A stretch of DNA of 64,000 nt from Azorinus chamasolen (GCA_963576725.1 OY755236.1:63462636-63526635), one strand, 5' to 3'; counted from the first letter of the stretch, positions 20,880-32,549 are shown. Made by a program: numbers and translations. The notes: generated by a model not told the origin, from the sequence alone.

Positions 20880-21235
20880 GTTCAGGCCTTTGATTTTTTT
20901 AAATCTTTAAAAATCTTCTTCTCTGAAACCACAATTTCTAGAGCTTTGATATTTGGTATATAGCATCATCTAATGGTCCTTTACCAAGTTTGTTAAAATG
21001 ATGACCCCCGGGCCAAAAATGGCCCTGCCCTGGGGCTTGTAGTTTTTACATAGACTTATATAGGGAAACCTTTAAAAATCTTTTTGTCTGAAACCACATA
21101 ATCTAGAGCTAAGATATTTGGTATGAAGCATCACCTAATATACCACTACCAGGTGTGTTCAAATAATGACCCCTGGGCCAAAAATGGTCTCACCCTTGGG
21201 TTTTATCTACTTAACATCAGAATCTGTAACACTTA
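20880..21235 (+). repeat. two HTR-A monomers
   Basis: 'aatcttcttctctgaaacca', 'gatatttggtatatagcatc' and 'gggccaaaaatggccctgcc' occur twice about 150 bp apart. Probably part of the HTR-A copy that starts at 18614. Confidence 0.75.
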
Positions 21236-21329
21236 AAAGGTAATTTCCTCACAGTTATTTCCCTTGTCCCATCAGCATAGCCATAAGGGACAAAGGGAGA
21301 TAACTGCATTGGAGTTCTAGTATCATTCT

Positions 21330-21510
21330 ATTTATAACTATTTATAATAAAATGTTGAAGGTGAATCAGTGTAGCTGTTTTAGAAGGCATAGAAACATCT
21401 ATCAAATTCCATTAGCACATAGCAGACCCTGATCCTATAAGAGCCACCTTATCTGGGTCTACTCTGTTTGCAGATGCATGAAAACAATTTTATATGAGAG
21501 AAATTAAGGG
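21330..21510. repeat. MITE-1, decayed
   Basis: 'tagcagaccctgatcctata' and 'tctgggtctactctgtttgc' then 'tgagagaaattaaggg' before TTAA at 21511. One core arm is shortened. Confidence 0.65.
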
Positions 21511-21604
21511 TTAAATAAACAACTCCAGATCCTAAACTGCAGACCAGCAGCAGTTCAAAGCTTACAGCTGCTGGGCAGTAAAATCTCTCCAGGTCAATGC
21601 ATGA

Positions 21605-21745
21605 CTCTTAACTCTTTGCATGCTAGTGGTGAAACTGTGATTACCTATGCAAACAGTTTGGATCCAGATGAGAGGCCGCATACTGCTGCGTCTCATCAGG
21701 ATCCAAACTGTTTGTCATCTTAACCATATTTTTGCAAAAAAATGA
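21605..21745. repeat. MITE-4, palindromic
   Basis: 'taactctttgcatgctagtg' leads into arms 'aaacagtttggatccagatg' / 'catcaggatccaaactgttt' around 'ggccgcatactgctgcg'. Similar CTTTGCATGCT-ended elements are common in heterodont bivalves (from memory). Confidence 0.72.
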
Positions 21746-22112
21746 AAGTAAGTTTATTTTAAGAATTGAAGCAGATGACAATAACTTTTTGTTGCAGACG
21801 AAACATTAAAGGCATTTTGAAAGGGATGTTGACCCATTAACCCCAGTGTGTAGTGTGAGTGCTAGCTAGATGTTACATGGTGTCTTCCAATGTCTCTCAA
21901 ATTAGATGTGAGAGATATAGGAAAGTAACAATTCAGCCAATCAAGAAAAATGATCACCATCTAGACTTTTGATCTGGGTCCAAACCCAATGGATGTAAGT
22001 CATGGTATTGTTTAAAAAAACTGTGAAAACATGATTATGCAATGGCCCAACTGATATAAGTCATGGTAATTCTTTGTCATGGTAATTGTTTAAGAAAACA
22101 TGATAATGCATT

Positions 22113-22114
<2 letters not shown>
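21746..22114. other. no feature recognised
   Basis: Contains a near-duplicated phrase 'gatataagtcatggtaatt' / 'gatgtaagtcatggtattg' about 55-60 bp apart and little else. Confidence 0.4.

Positions 22115-22142
<28 letters not shown>
22115..22142. repeat. 28-base poly-C run
   Basis: An uninterrupted C homopolymer. Its exact length is unreliable in any sequencing data. Confidence 0.9.
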
Positions 22143-22143
<1 letters not shown>

Positions 22144-22430
22144 TAACAAAGATAGGTGTTAAACTTACTACTGTGGATTAAGTCTGCTGCCCCAAAAAGC
22201 ATCTTAAATATAACTTTTTTTTATAAAATTTGATGACAACACATTAAAAAGTCCTAAAATGTCTGAATCTTGTATGATATTAATGAAATAACTGAGTAAA
22301 TATAACTTAATTATAACAGTAGACGTAACTCTTCTCAATTTCAATTGTTAAAAATACTAATGACCCGTTTAATTGAATTATCATCAGATATTCACACCTA
22401 GAGCTAGAATTATTTCTAAACACCTATTAA

Positions 22431-22819
22431 CCCTTAACCTGTTTGCTTTGACCAAAATTGATCTGGGACTACTCTTGTTTGCTAATGCTTAAAAAAATTG
22501 TTATTGCCATAAATAGAAGTTTTAGCTTTGAAAAAAACTGTAAAATCAAATCTATATCTTGTCAAATGTAAACAGAGCAGACTCTGATCAGACAGCTTCT
22601 ATAGCAGCCGTCTGATCTAGTCTACTCTTATTTTTAATGTGTAAAACACATTATTTCTCTGAAGAGAAGTTTCTGCTTTGACAAAAACTGTAGAATCCGA
22701 TCTATATTGTGTCAAAAGAAACAGAGAAGACCCAGATCAGACAGCTTCCGTAGGAGTCGTCTGATCTGAGTCGACTCTGTTTGCTAATGCATAAAAACAG
22801 CTTTATATCAGGGAAAAGG
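22431..22819. repeat. MITE-1 composite with two palindromic cores
   Basis: TTAA at 22427-22430 and 22820-22823 enclose two core palindromes (22563-22630 and 22727-22790) plus 'ccttaacctgtttgctttg'. This suggests one MITE-1 inserted in or duplicated within another. Confidence 0.7.
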
Positions 22820-25289
22820 TTAAACGATTTTCACACAAAAACTGGCATTATGTACTGCCTAGCACTTTATTTGCCTATATACCTGGGTCAAGGTATAATT
22901 GCATAGCTTTATTGAAGTCATTTGAATTTCTCAAAGACCAGTTTTAGGCATTTTGAGCTAAGGCAAGAATGGCACAAGTTGTAAACAGTTTAGATCTTGG
23001 TCAACCAGTCACTTGGTATTAGTTCTGAATTCAGTTCAAGTTTATTCAGCAGTGAAAGGGTGAAAGCAGTGCACTAAGCTTATTTCATCTGCTAGAAATG
23101 TTGTCCACTGAAAAATTAACATGTCAATATACATGTACATATATTACTGTAACTCAGGTGAGCGATATAGTGCCAATGGCCCTCTTGTTTTATTGGCTGT
23201 CATTTTTAAACTAATTATTATAGAGTTTTCAAAATTCACATGTGTCTTCCTCTCATTGAGGACCACTGATGTAATTCAGGTCCATCACTCTGCATGCAAT
23301 ACTTTTTGAGTTATTCCCCTTTCTTCTGATTTTCGTCACACTTTCTTATTTTGGATGTCATTTCTAAACTTATCATTATAGAGCTTTTAAATTTCACACG
23401 TGTCTCTCTCTCATTGATAACCATTAATGTAAATAAGGTCCATCACTCTGCATACATTTTGAGTTATTCCCCTTTGTTCTGAAATGTCGGGCTTCTGAAA
23501 ATACAAATTTGAAAAATCCAGAAAGTTTCACATACAAGTAGTAATAAGAAGGATAGGATTCGGGAATATAAACATACTTCAAAAAATGCTGGGGGTTTGG
23601 ACAAGAGGTGTTTGATTAACCACAACTTGGCTGAAATCTAAATTTGACCATGATAAAATCTGAGGGCTAAAGCTTGAATTGTGAACTTGAAAATTGACCA
23701 AGGATAATGGAACATTGTACACATTAACATAGACTACATAATTATGTCTCCGCCGTTTATAATGGGGAGACATATTGTTTTTGGTTGAGTTGTCTGTCTG
23801 TCTGTCACACTCGTGTCCGCTCCATATCTCTCACAAATATAGAAGGATTTCAAAATGCTTTGTCACAAATGTTTGACTCAACAAGACAATGTGCAGGGCA
23901 TTCAATTCAGGTATGTGAGTCAAAGGTCAAGGTCACAATTCAAGGTCAAATGTTTTTAGCTACACCCTTCGTGCCCGCCCTGTATCTCTTAAACCCTTGT
24001 AGGATTCCAAAATGCTGTGGCACAAATGTTCTTCTTAAAAAGGCAAAGTGCAGAAGCAGGTTTTAGGCACATTCTTAAAAGGTCAAGGTCACGATTCAAG
24101 GTCAAATGTTTTAGCCTTAATTTTTATGTCTGCTCTACATCTGTATAACCCTTGGAAGGATTCCAAAGTGCTGCGGCAAAAAGGTTCTCCTTAACAAGCC
24201 GATGTGCAGACAGCAGGATTTAGGCATGTGGGTCAAAGGACAATGTCACAATTCAAGGTCATGGTCACAATTCAAGGTCAGTTATTCACACTTTCTTGTC
24301 CGGAGGATAAATCCTACATGGCTAATGCTATTTGATTGAAACTTCATACATTGACAGAGTATGATGAGGGAAAGTGTCATGTATAAGGGCCATAACTCTG
24401 GCTTCAATACTTTTGGAGTTACTGCTCTTTGTTACATATTTTTGTCTGATTAATAACTCCTGCTCTACTGATGCTATTTCAATTACGTTTCATGTATTGA
24501 AAGAGCATGATGGAAGGAAGTGTTATGCACAAGTATCATAACTCTTGCTTCAATAATATTTGAGTTATTGCCTCCCATTTTTAGCTCACCTGGCACAAAT
24601 TACCAGGTGAGGTGTTGTGAGGGGGCAGTGTCCGGCGTCATGCATCGTGCGGTGTGCGTTGTGCCTCGTCGACAAGTTACTTAAACATCTTCTTCTCTGA
24701 AACCATAAGGCCTAGACCTTTGATATTTGGTATGTAGCATCATCTAATGGTCGTCTACAAAGATTGTTCAAATTATGACCCCGGACCAAAAATGGCCAAG
24801 CCCCAGGGCTTATCAGTTTTTCACAGGAAAATCTTTGAAAATCTCCTCCTCTGAAACGGTAAGGCCTAGACCTTTGATATTTGGTATGTAGCATGATCTA
24901 ATGGTCCTCTACAAAGATTGTTCAAATTATGACCCCCGGAATTAAAAATGGCCCCGCCCTGGGGCTTATCAGTTTTTCAAAGGATTTTTTTTTAAAAATT
25001 TCTTCTCTGAAACCATAAGGCCTAGATCTTTGATATTTGGTATGTAGCATTATCTAATGGTCCTCTACAAAGATGGTATAAATTATGAACCCCGGACCAA
25101 AAATGGCTCTGCCCAAGGGTTTATCAGTTTTTCATAGGAAAATCTTTAAAAATCTTCTTCTCTGAAACCGTATGTCCTAGACCGTTGATATTCAATATGT
25201 AGCATCATCTAATGGTCCTCTACAGAGATTGTTCAAATCATGACTCCGGGACCAAAAATGGCCCTACCCAAGGGTTTATCTTTTTTTTT

Positions 25290-27027
25290 AGCTCACCAGA
25301 GCTTTTTGTGCTCAAGGTGAGCTTTTGTAATCGCCTGATGTCCGTCTTCGTCCGTCGTCTGGCGTCAACAATTTCAACCTTTAAAAATCTTCTCCTCTGA
25401 ATCTATAGGGTTCTCAGCTTTCATCTTTGGTACATAGCATCATCTGTAGGTCCTCTACAAAAGTTATATAAATTATGCCCCTTGGGTCAAAATTGGCCCT
25501 GTCCCAGGGGTTTTCACTTTTCAATAGAAACATATTGTGAAAACTTTGAAATTCTTCTCCTCTCAAACTAGAAGGTTCTCGGCTTTCATATTTGGCACAT
25601 AGCTTCAACTTCAGGTCTTCTACAAAAGTTACATAAATTATGCCCCTAGGGTCAAAATTGGCCCCACCCTAGGGATTGACAGTTTTTTGTAGCTGACTTC
25701 TTAAACAGCCCATGGGATCACTATATATGCATAGGAAAAACTTGAAACTCTTCTTGTCAAAACTATTTGTCCCAGAGCTTATATATTTGTTGTATAGATT
25801 AACTTAGCATACCTTTATGAGTTGTGTTAATATCATAGTTCTGAGGTTAAAATTGGCCCTGCCCTGTGTATATAGACTTTTTCACATCAGAAACTACTGT
25901 CTAAAGGTTCTACAGGTTAAAGTTTTCCCCATATTCAGAGATAAGCCAGTGCTCTGATAGGACTAGCTGGGCAGTGGGAGTGTATTGGTAATCACCCTTA
26001 GCCTGATCAGTAGAGTAGAAATTGTGTTTAAGACAAATTACACACACTCATTTTAGATTGAAAAAAACTATGTGGATAATTCTCAAGATGCAGAAAGCTC
26101 TTAAAGCTTTTTTTCCATATCTATGCCCTGCATTAAGCTACAAGCTATCAATATAGATCCTATAACTGTATCTGCTATGAAGTTAAACTTAATACAAATT
26201 CAAGTGTTCTATTGCATCTTGGAGAGCAGTGTCTATTTTTAGCTGGCTATTTTAAGCATACATAAAAGGTAGGTTATCTCCCTTTCACACTTTTTGATTA
26301 CAACTGGATTGCCTCCCTTCTGGATAATGGCAGTTGCAAATTAGATCTGACCTGTAAATAGAACAATTAACCCTTTACTCCAAAAATATGCATTTCTACA
26401 CCTTTGCAAACAGAGTAGACCCAGATCAAATGGCTCATGTAGTAGCCATCTGATCAATCTGCTGTATTTGCTTATGATATAATATAGTGCAAATTGCATT
26501 AAATTATTTTTATTTTGTGTACAATATACATGTACTTATAATATGTTTCTTAAGCCTTTCCCTCATATAAATGACTTTTCATGCATTTGCAAACAGAACA
26601 GACCCAAATCAGATGGCTCCTATAGCAGCTGTCTGGTCAGGGTCTGATCTGTTTGTCAATGGAATTTTAAATATGCTTCTTTACTTTCTAAAATGGCTAT
26701 ACTGTCCCACTTTCCATATTTCATTACAACTATGTTGTCCATGAATATTCACTAGGTATTGAAATTTTGAATAAACATAGAACAGGGGAAGGGTTAAAAG
26801 TACACCAATCTTAAGATAAGATATGAATAATAATATGAACTCATGAAGATGTAATGAGAATATCTGAAATTTTGAACATAAGTATAGATTAATTTATTCT
26901 TTCTGAATTAAAATTGCCCCACCCCAGGGCTGGCTAGTTTTCTATAGAAACATATAGTGAAATCTTTGAAAATCTTCTCTCCTGATTGTCTGGTGAGTGA
27001 TGTCAGGGCCATTCTGGCCCTCTTGTT
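25290..27027 (+). mobile_element. HTR-A element nested in HTR-A
   Basis: 5' hairpin AGCTCACCAGAGC...GCTCAAGGTGAGC after nine T residues, then three monomers of the 'agctttcatatttggcacat' type. A degraded middle contains MITE-1 copies (26371-26792). It ends GGTGAGTGATGTCAGGGCC, ATTC, TGGCCC and TCTTGTT. The host phrase 'ataggaaaatctttaaaaat' resumes directly. Confidence 0.75.
26371..26792. repeat. two MITE-1 copies in series
   Basis: Bounded by TTAA at 26367-26370 and 26793-26796. Two cores ('gcaaacagagtagacccag' near 26406, 'gcaaacagaacagacccaa' near 26588) each have a 'ctttcctcat'/'ctttactcc' style end. Confidence 0.7.
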
Positions 27028-27837
27028 ATAGGAAAATCTTTAAAAATATTTTTCTCTGAAGTCATAAGGCCTAGACCTTTGATATTTAGTATGTAGCATC
27101 ATCTAATGGCCTTCTACAAAGATTTTTCAAATTATGACCCCTGGATTAAAAATGGCCCCGCCCCGGGTTGTATCAGTTGTTCATAGGAAACTATTTAGAA
27201 TTCTTCTTCTCTGAAACCGTATGTCCTAGACCGTTGATATTCAATATGTAGCATCATCATATGGTCCTCTACAAAGATTGTTCAAATTATGACCACTGGA
27301 TCAAAAATGGCCCGCCCCGGGGCTTATCAGTTTTTCATAGGAATATCTTTAAAAATCTTCTTCTCCAAAACTGTAAGGCCTAGACCTTTGATATTTGGTA
27401 TGTAGCATCATCTAATGATATTTCTACCAAGATTGTTCAAATTGTTACCCCAGGGCCAAAAGTGGTCCCGCCCCATGGCTTAACCTTAACCCATGGTAAA
27501 CCTTTAAAAATCATCTTTTCCGAAACTGTAAGGCCCAGACCTATGAAATTTGGTATGCAGTATCATCTAATTGTTTTCTACCAAGATTTTCGAATTATGA
27601 CCCCAGGACCAAAATTGCCCCGCCCCTGGCATCATCTAATGCTCTTTTATTAAGATTGTTCAAATTTTAACCTCCAGGCCTAAAATTATGGCTCTTGGTT
27701 TCATATTGGCCCCAATTTGAAGTTGACTTATTTTTATACGCCCGAAGGGACGTATTATGGTATGGCGCATGTCGTCCGTCCGTCCTCCGTCCGTCCGTCC
27801 GTTAGCAATTTCTTGTGCAACTAACTCCTTTATTTTT

Positions 27838-29455
27838 ATGCCCCCAAAGCTGGGCTTTGGCGGCATATAGTAATCGCACCGTGCGTGGGTGTGTGTGTGT
27901 GTGGGTGGGTGGGTGTGTGGGGGGGGGGGGTTGGGGATGTGGGTGTGTGTACCTTTTGTCCGGAGTATATTTCCTTTGTTACATCAGCTACGGATACCAA
28001 CTTTGGTGTGTGAGTTCATCTTGGGATGGGGGAGTGTCGCGTACCATTTTCATGTCACTGTGACTTTGACCTTGACCTTTGACCTTGATTTTACAAAAAG
28101 CTTGTCCGGAGCATATCTCCTTTACCTTACCAGCTACAGATTCCAAATTTGGTGTGTGAGTTCATCTTGGGATGGCGGAGTGTCGTGTACCATTTCCAGG
28201 CCACTGTGACCTTGACCTTGACCTTGACCTTTGACCTCAATTTTAAAAAAAGCTTATATCTTACCAGCTACAAAAAGCTTGTCCGGAGTATATCTCCTAT
28301 ACCTTACCAGCTAAGGATTCCAAATTTGGTGTGTGAGTTCATCTTGGGATGGAGGAGTGTCGCGTACCATTTTCAGATCACTGTGACCTTGACAGTGACC
28401 TTTGACCGATTTTACAAAAAGTTTGTCCAGAGTATATCTCCTTTACCTTACCAGCTACCATTTCCAGGTCACTGTGACCTTGACCTTGACCTTTGACCTC
28501 GATTTTAAAAAAAGCTTATACCTTACCAGCTGCAAAAAACTTGTCCAGAGTATATCAACTATACCTTACCAGCTAAGGATTCCGAATTTGGTGTGTGAGT
28601 TCATATTGGGATGGAGGAGTGTCGCGTACCATTTTCAGATCACTGTGACCTTGACCTTGACCTTGACCTTTGACCGAATTTACAAAAAGCTTGTCCAGAG
28701 CATATCTCCTATACCTTACCAGATACGGATTCCAAATATGGTGTTTGAGATCACCTTGAGATCGAGGAGTGTCACGTACCATTTTCAGGTCACTGTGACC
28801 TTGACCTTGACCTTTGACCTCGATTTTACAAAAAGCATGTCCGGAGCATATCTCCTATACCTTACCAGCTTTGGATCCAAAATTTGGTATGTGAGTTCAT
28901 CTTGGGATGACGGAGTGTCACGTATCATTTTCAGGTCACTGTGACCTTGAACTTTGACCTCGATTTTACAAAAAGCTTATACCTTACCAGCTGCAAAAAG
29001 CTTGTCCGGAGTATATCTCCTATACTTTACCAGCTACGGATTCCATCTTGGGATGGAGGAGAGTCGTGTACAATTTTCAGATCACTGACCTTGACCTTCA
29101 CCTTTGACCTCAATTTTACAGTCCGGAGCATATCTCCTATACCTTACCAGATACAAAAAGCTTGTCCAGAGCATATCTCCTATACCTTAAACGTTGACAA
29201 TCAACCCAGGGTCTTTTTTAACGTTGAGAATGACTTAGGGTCCTTTTTAACTAAGTTTTGACCCTTGGCTCTTTTCTTAGCTATCATAATCGTCAAAGGT
29301 TCTGTTTCTAATGTTAAGAACTGACTCCTGTGTCATTTTTAACAGCATCAAAATTTCATGTTACACCTGCATTACATTGTACTGTTTTTCCGCCAAAATG
29401 CATTTCGGTGTCAAACACTTTGGGGGCATTTGTCACCCGTGACGACTCTCTTGTT
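27838..29455 (+). mobile_element. HTR-D element, innermost shell
   Basis: 5' hairpin ATGCCCCCAAAGC tg GGCTTTGGCGGCAT, then ATAGTAATCGC and a (GT)n/(GGGT)n tract. Monomers of about 120-190 bp carry 'ttgtccggagcatatctcct', 'accttaccagctacggattc', 'gagttcatcttgggatgg' and 'gtcactgtgaccttgacctt'. The 3' end: inverted arm TGGGGGCAT, hairpin GTCACccGTGAC, GACTCTCTTGTT. Dense AGGTCA half-sites; no coding capacity. Confidence 0.85.
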
Positions 29456-29540
29456 CAACATAATTTCTTCAAACTTTCAGGAATGATAGATACTGATGTG
29501 TAGTTGTGCATATCAGTGAGATAACTCTCATATCATTTTT

Positions 29541-31120
29541 ATACGCCTACCTAATAAAGGTGGTCGTATATTGTTGTGGCCCCGTCTGTCCGTCCGTTCG
29601 TTCGTTCATTCGTTCGTTCGTTCGTTCGTCCGTCAACATTTTGTTTGTCCGCAGTTTTCAGGGAAAACTGTTTAACAGATATTAATGAAACTTCACACAA
29701 ATGTTAAATGCATCAAGATCTGAAGCTGAGTTGATTCTGAGGTTCATTTGAATTTTCATTTCAGAGTTATGGCCCTTGTCCTTAAAAAATATGCAAAGTT
29801 TGTCCGCTGTTTTCTGGGAAAACTATTTGAGAGATATTAATGAAACTTCACACAAATGTTAAATGCATCAAGATCTGAAGCTGAGTTGATTCTGAGGTTC
29901 ATTTGATTTGTCATTTGTGAGTTATGGCCCTTTTACTTAGAAAATAATGCAAATACATGCAAATAGTTTGTCCGCTGTTTTCTGGGAAAACTATTTGACA
30001 GATATTAATGAAACTTCACACAAATGTTAAATGCATCAAGATCTGAAGCTGAGTTGATTCTGAGGTTCATTTGATTTTTCATTTTAGAGTTATGGCCCTT
30101 GTCCTTAAAAAATATGCAAATAGTTTGTCCGCTGTTTTCTGGGAAAACTATTTGAGAGATATTAATGAAACTTCACACAAATGTTTAATGCATCAAGATC
30201 TGAACCTGAATTGATTCTGAGGATCATTTGATTTTTTGTTTCAGAGTTATGGCCCTTGTCCTTAAAAAATAATACAAATAGTTTGTCCGCTGTTTCCTGG
30301 GAAAAGATATTAATGAAACTTCACAAAAATGTTTAATGCATCAAGATCTGATGCTAAGTCGATTTTGAGGTTTATTTGATTTTTTGTTTCGGAGTTATTG
30401 CTCTTTTACTTAAAAAAAAATATGCAAAGATAAGCAAATAGTTTGTCCGCTGTTTTCTGGCAAAACTGTTTGACAGATATTAATGAAACTTCATGCAAAT
30501 GTTTAATGCATCAAGACCTGAAGTTAAGTCAATTCTGAGGATCATTTGATTTGTTGTTTCGGAGTTATGGCCCTTGCACTTAAAAAAATACTGCAATGCA
30601 AATATGAGGATGGCCATAACTTTTTTCATTTGAAATGATATTTACTTCAATTTTTTTATATGGTTAAACCTTAATGTGAATTTTCACATATATTGCAGGG
30701 GTTATGATGTGTCATTTTATTCTAAAGTTATGGTCCTTGTGCTTGTTGCTTTGTTAGTCGGTCAACTTTTAGTTTGTCTGTTGTTTTCTGGGAAAACTAT
30801 TAAAATGATATAAATGAAACTTGACACAAATGTTTTAAGCAACAAAATTTGAAGCTGAGTTTATTTTGAGGTTCATTCAGTTTGTCTTTACAGAGTTATG
30901 GCCGTTGCACTTTACAAAAATCTGCAAAAATGAGGATTAGCTGTAACTTTTTTATTTAATAAGATATTCACTTCATTTTTAAAAAAAATAGTATCACCTT
31001 AATATGGAAATCAAGATCTGAAGCACAGTCAGATTAGAAAATGTCAACACTTATAAGGCATGTTGAATCAGAGAAAGTTTGCAAGTGGGCATATTATGTA
31101 CCGTATGCGGTACTCTTGTT
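29541..31120 (+). mobile_element. HTR-C element, innermost shell
   Basis: 5' hairpin ATACGCCTACCT aata AAGGTGGTCGTAT after 'atcattttt', then ATTGTTGTGG and a GTCCGTCCGTTCGTTCG tract. Nine or so monomers as in the copy at 13843. The 3' end: hairpin GTACCGtatgCGGTAC and TCTTGTT. Both copies share the decayed last monomers ('gtatcaccttaatatgga'), so element ends evolve as a unit. Confidence 0.85.
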
Positions 31121-31789
31121 TATTCTGGAGTTATTGCCCTTTGATAGATTCGGGTAGCAATTTCTTGTGCAACTAACTCCTCCTTTATTTTTCAACATAA
31201 TTCTATAGAACAGCCTTTGGGCGTATATTGCCCCGTCTCGCTGTGCTCTTGTTACATAGAAATACAGTATTTGCATAACTCTTTAGTAACCAGGTGAGCA
31301 ATTTAGGGCCATCATGGCCCTATTGTCTGCAGAGTTATGGGACTTTGTGAATTTTTTACATGGAAATTTTATCTGCAGGGTTTCTCCAAAACATTTGATT
31401 TGATAGTCATTAAATTTCATAGGATTGATTAGCATCATGCCTAGTTGTGCATATTGTATTCTTGTTTAGGATGATTTTTTGCAGAGTTGTGGGATTTTGA
31501 AAATTTTACATGGACAATTTTGTCCACGGGATTTCCCAATTCTTTTTTCTTATCGGATTTTCATGAAACTTCATAGGATTGATCAAAACCATGGCTAGTT
31601 TTGAGTAGTTTATTCCTATTCTGGTTTGATGAGTTATTTGACTTTGGAAAATTTGGTTGACGCACTGGGGGAGACATCAGTTTTTGTATCAAAAACAATT
31701 CTAGTTCATGATTAAAGTTTGACAAAAATTCTATAAACCATTTCACACATATTGAGTAGACAATACAGTAACCCTGTACCTATTCAGTA

Positions 31790-32011
31790 TTCTTATAGGA
31801 AATAATGAAGTCATGAATATTTATTAGAATATTTTTTAAAACAGAATACAAAAACAGGAAAGTTTGGCTGAGACAGAAACTGTAGAATCAGATCTAAATT
31901 ATACCATAAGCCAACACAGCAGACCCTGATCAGAGGTCTTGTGTAAGAGCCGTCTGATCTGGGTCTATTCTGTTTCAAGTGCATGAAAAGGCATTTATAT
32001 GAAGGGAACGG
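31790..32011. repeat. MITE-1
   Basis: 'aaataatgaagtcatgaat', 'actgtagaatcagatctaaa', core 'cagaccctgatcagaggtc' / 'agccgtctgatctgggtct', end 'tatgaagggaacgg' before TTAA at 32012. Confidence 0.75.
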
Positions 32012-32211
32012 TTAAGAGTTTAAAATGACCTTCCCCTTGGAATTAGCTATTACACAATGCTTGTAGAATATGAATGTTTGACTAAAGTTTGATGAAAGTT
32101 TTTGTTGAAAGCCTTTTTTGGAGAAATTTCAAGCAGACACAAATATTAGGGATTTTATATAATAAAAAGTACACATGTACAATGAAATTATGGTTATTTG
32201 ACATTTTGTTA

Positions 32212-32382
32212 CAGAAAATCTGGACCCTTTTAGGCAGATGGCTGCTTAATGCAGGGTGGAAGTCACACAGAAAGCTCCTAGAGGAGTTTTCTGCATGACT
32301 TTCTCCTTGCATTAAGCTGCCACCTGTCATAAAGATCACTAATGATAGGTATTTGAGTGTTTGAATAATCACAATTTTACTG
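32212..32382. mobile_element. MITE-3, decayed
   Basis: TA at both sides, ends CAGAAAATCTGGACCC and (reverse) CAGTAAAATTGTGA. Central hairpin 'acacagaaagctcctag' / 'gaggagttttctgcatg'. Confidence 0.65.
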
Positions 32383-32406
32383 TATGTGACATTGTTTTTG
32401 GATTTT

Positions 32407-32530
32407 AGCTCGTCAAGCACAAAGTGCCAAGCTGATCAAGTTGGATCACCCTGTGTCTGTTATGTGTTTCCTGTTATGTCATGTGGTGTCAAACAGTTTC
32501 TTAAAAGACATCTTCTCAATCACAGATAGA
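32407..32530 (+). repeat. decayed HTR-A 5' end
   Basis: 'agctcgtcaagcacaaagtg' then 'ccaagctgatcaagttgga' retains the shape of the HTR-A hairpin, followed by 'catcttctcaatcacagat'. No body or 3' end remains. Confidence 0.55.
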
Positions 32531-32549
32531 TTCTACAGGAAACTGAAGA

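Larger units (their letters stand above)
18614..23189 (+). mobile_element. HTR-A element, split by many insertions
   Basis: The 5' hairpin AGCTCACCTGAGCC / GGCTCAAGGTGAGCT and a GTCCGTCTGTCCATC tract are at 18614-18700. One monomer runs to about 18850, two more appear at 20880-21235, and the 3' end GGTGAGCGATATAG...GGCCCTCTTGTT is at 23155-23189. Between these lie an unassigned 1.2-kb insert, MITEs and a poly-C run. Treating the pieces as one element is an inference from order and orientation. Confidence 0.6.
16955..23570 (+). mobile_element. HTR-S, putative; hairpin start split by a hAT-like insert, hosting HTR-A
   Basis: A perfect hairpin CTGCCgaaaGGCAG at 16961-16974 is followed, after the inserted element at 16979-18548, by CACTTAGGGATCAC and a (GTCT)n tract at 18570-18600, which is HTR start layout. 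HTR-A is inserted at 18614 in 'cacacttttt'. Sequence resuming at 23190 has two monomers of about 165 bp with 'ttattatagagttttcaaa', 'ctctcattgaggacc', 'catcactctgcatgcaa' and 'gagttattcccctttcttc'. The 3' end was not found, so the extent is tentative. Confidence 0.45.
27736..31253 (+). mobile_element. HTR-I element, third shell, hosting HTR-D and HTR-C
   Basis: 5' hairpin ATACGcCCgaaGGgaCGTAT after 'ttattttt', then TATGGTATGG and a GTCCGTCCGTCCTCCGTCC tract. Its monomer phrase 'gcaatttcttgtgcaacta', 'actcctttatttttcaacat' is present intact at 31150-31210, and interrupted by HTR-D at 27838 exactly inside 'ttattttt|caacataatt'. The 3' end has the inverted arm GGGCGTAT and CTCTTGTT at 31253; no clear second hairpin was seen. 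Confidence 0.75.
24583..31326 (+). mobile_element. HTR-A element, second shell of the nest
   Basis: 5' hairpin AGCTCACCTGGCAC...CCAGGTGAGG after 'cccattttt', then a TGTCCGGCGTCATGC tract and about 155-bp monomers to 25289 and again 27028-27735. The end at 31290-31326 is GGTGAGCAATTTAGGGCC, ATCATGGCCC and TATTGT (one base off CTTGTT). It hosts another HTR-A (25290-27027) and HTR-I (27736-31253). Confidence 0.72.
23744..31706 (+). mobile_element. HTR-E element, outermost shell of a four-level nest
   Basis: 5' hairpin ATGTCTCC...GGGGAGACAT, then ATTGTTTTTGG and a TCTGTCTGTCTGTC tract. Monomers carry 'aaccctttggaaggattcca'-like text, 'aaggtcacaattcaaggtc' and, later, 'ggccataactctggcttca'. It is broken at 24583 by HTR-A in 'ctcccattttt' and resumes at 31327 with 'ctgcagagttatgggactt'. 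The 3' end: inverted arm GGGGGAGACAT, hairpin GTTTTTGtatCAAAAAC, AATTCTAGTT at 31706. The matching terminal arms, 8 kb apart, are strong evidence that the pieces belong together. Confidence 0.75.

Noticed and set aside
27889..29261. Plus-strand frames rich in TLTLTFDLDF and VCEFILGW
   Set aside because: They are translations of the 'gtgaccttgaccttgac' HTR-D monomers. Frames change between monomers, so there is no protein.
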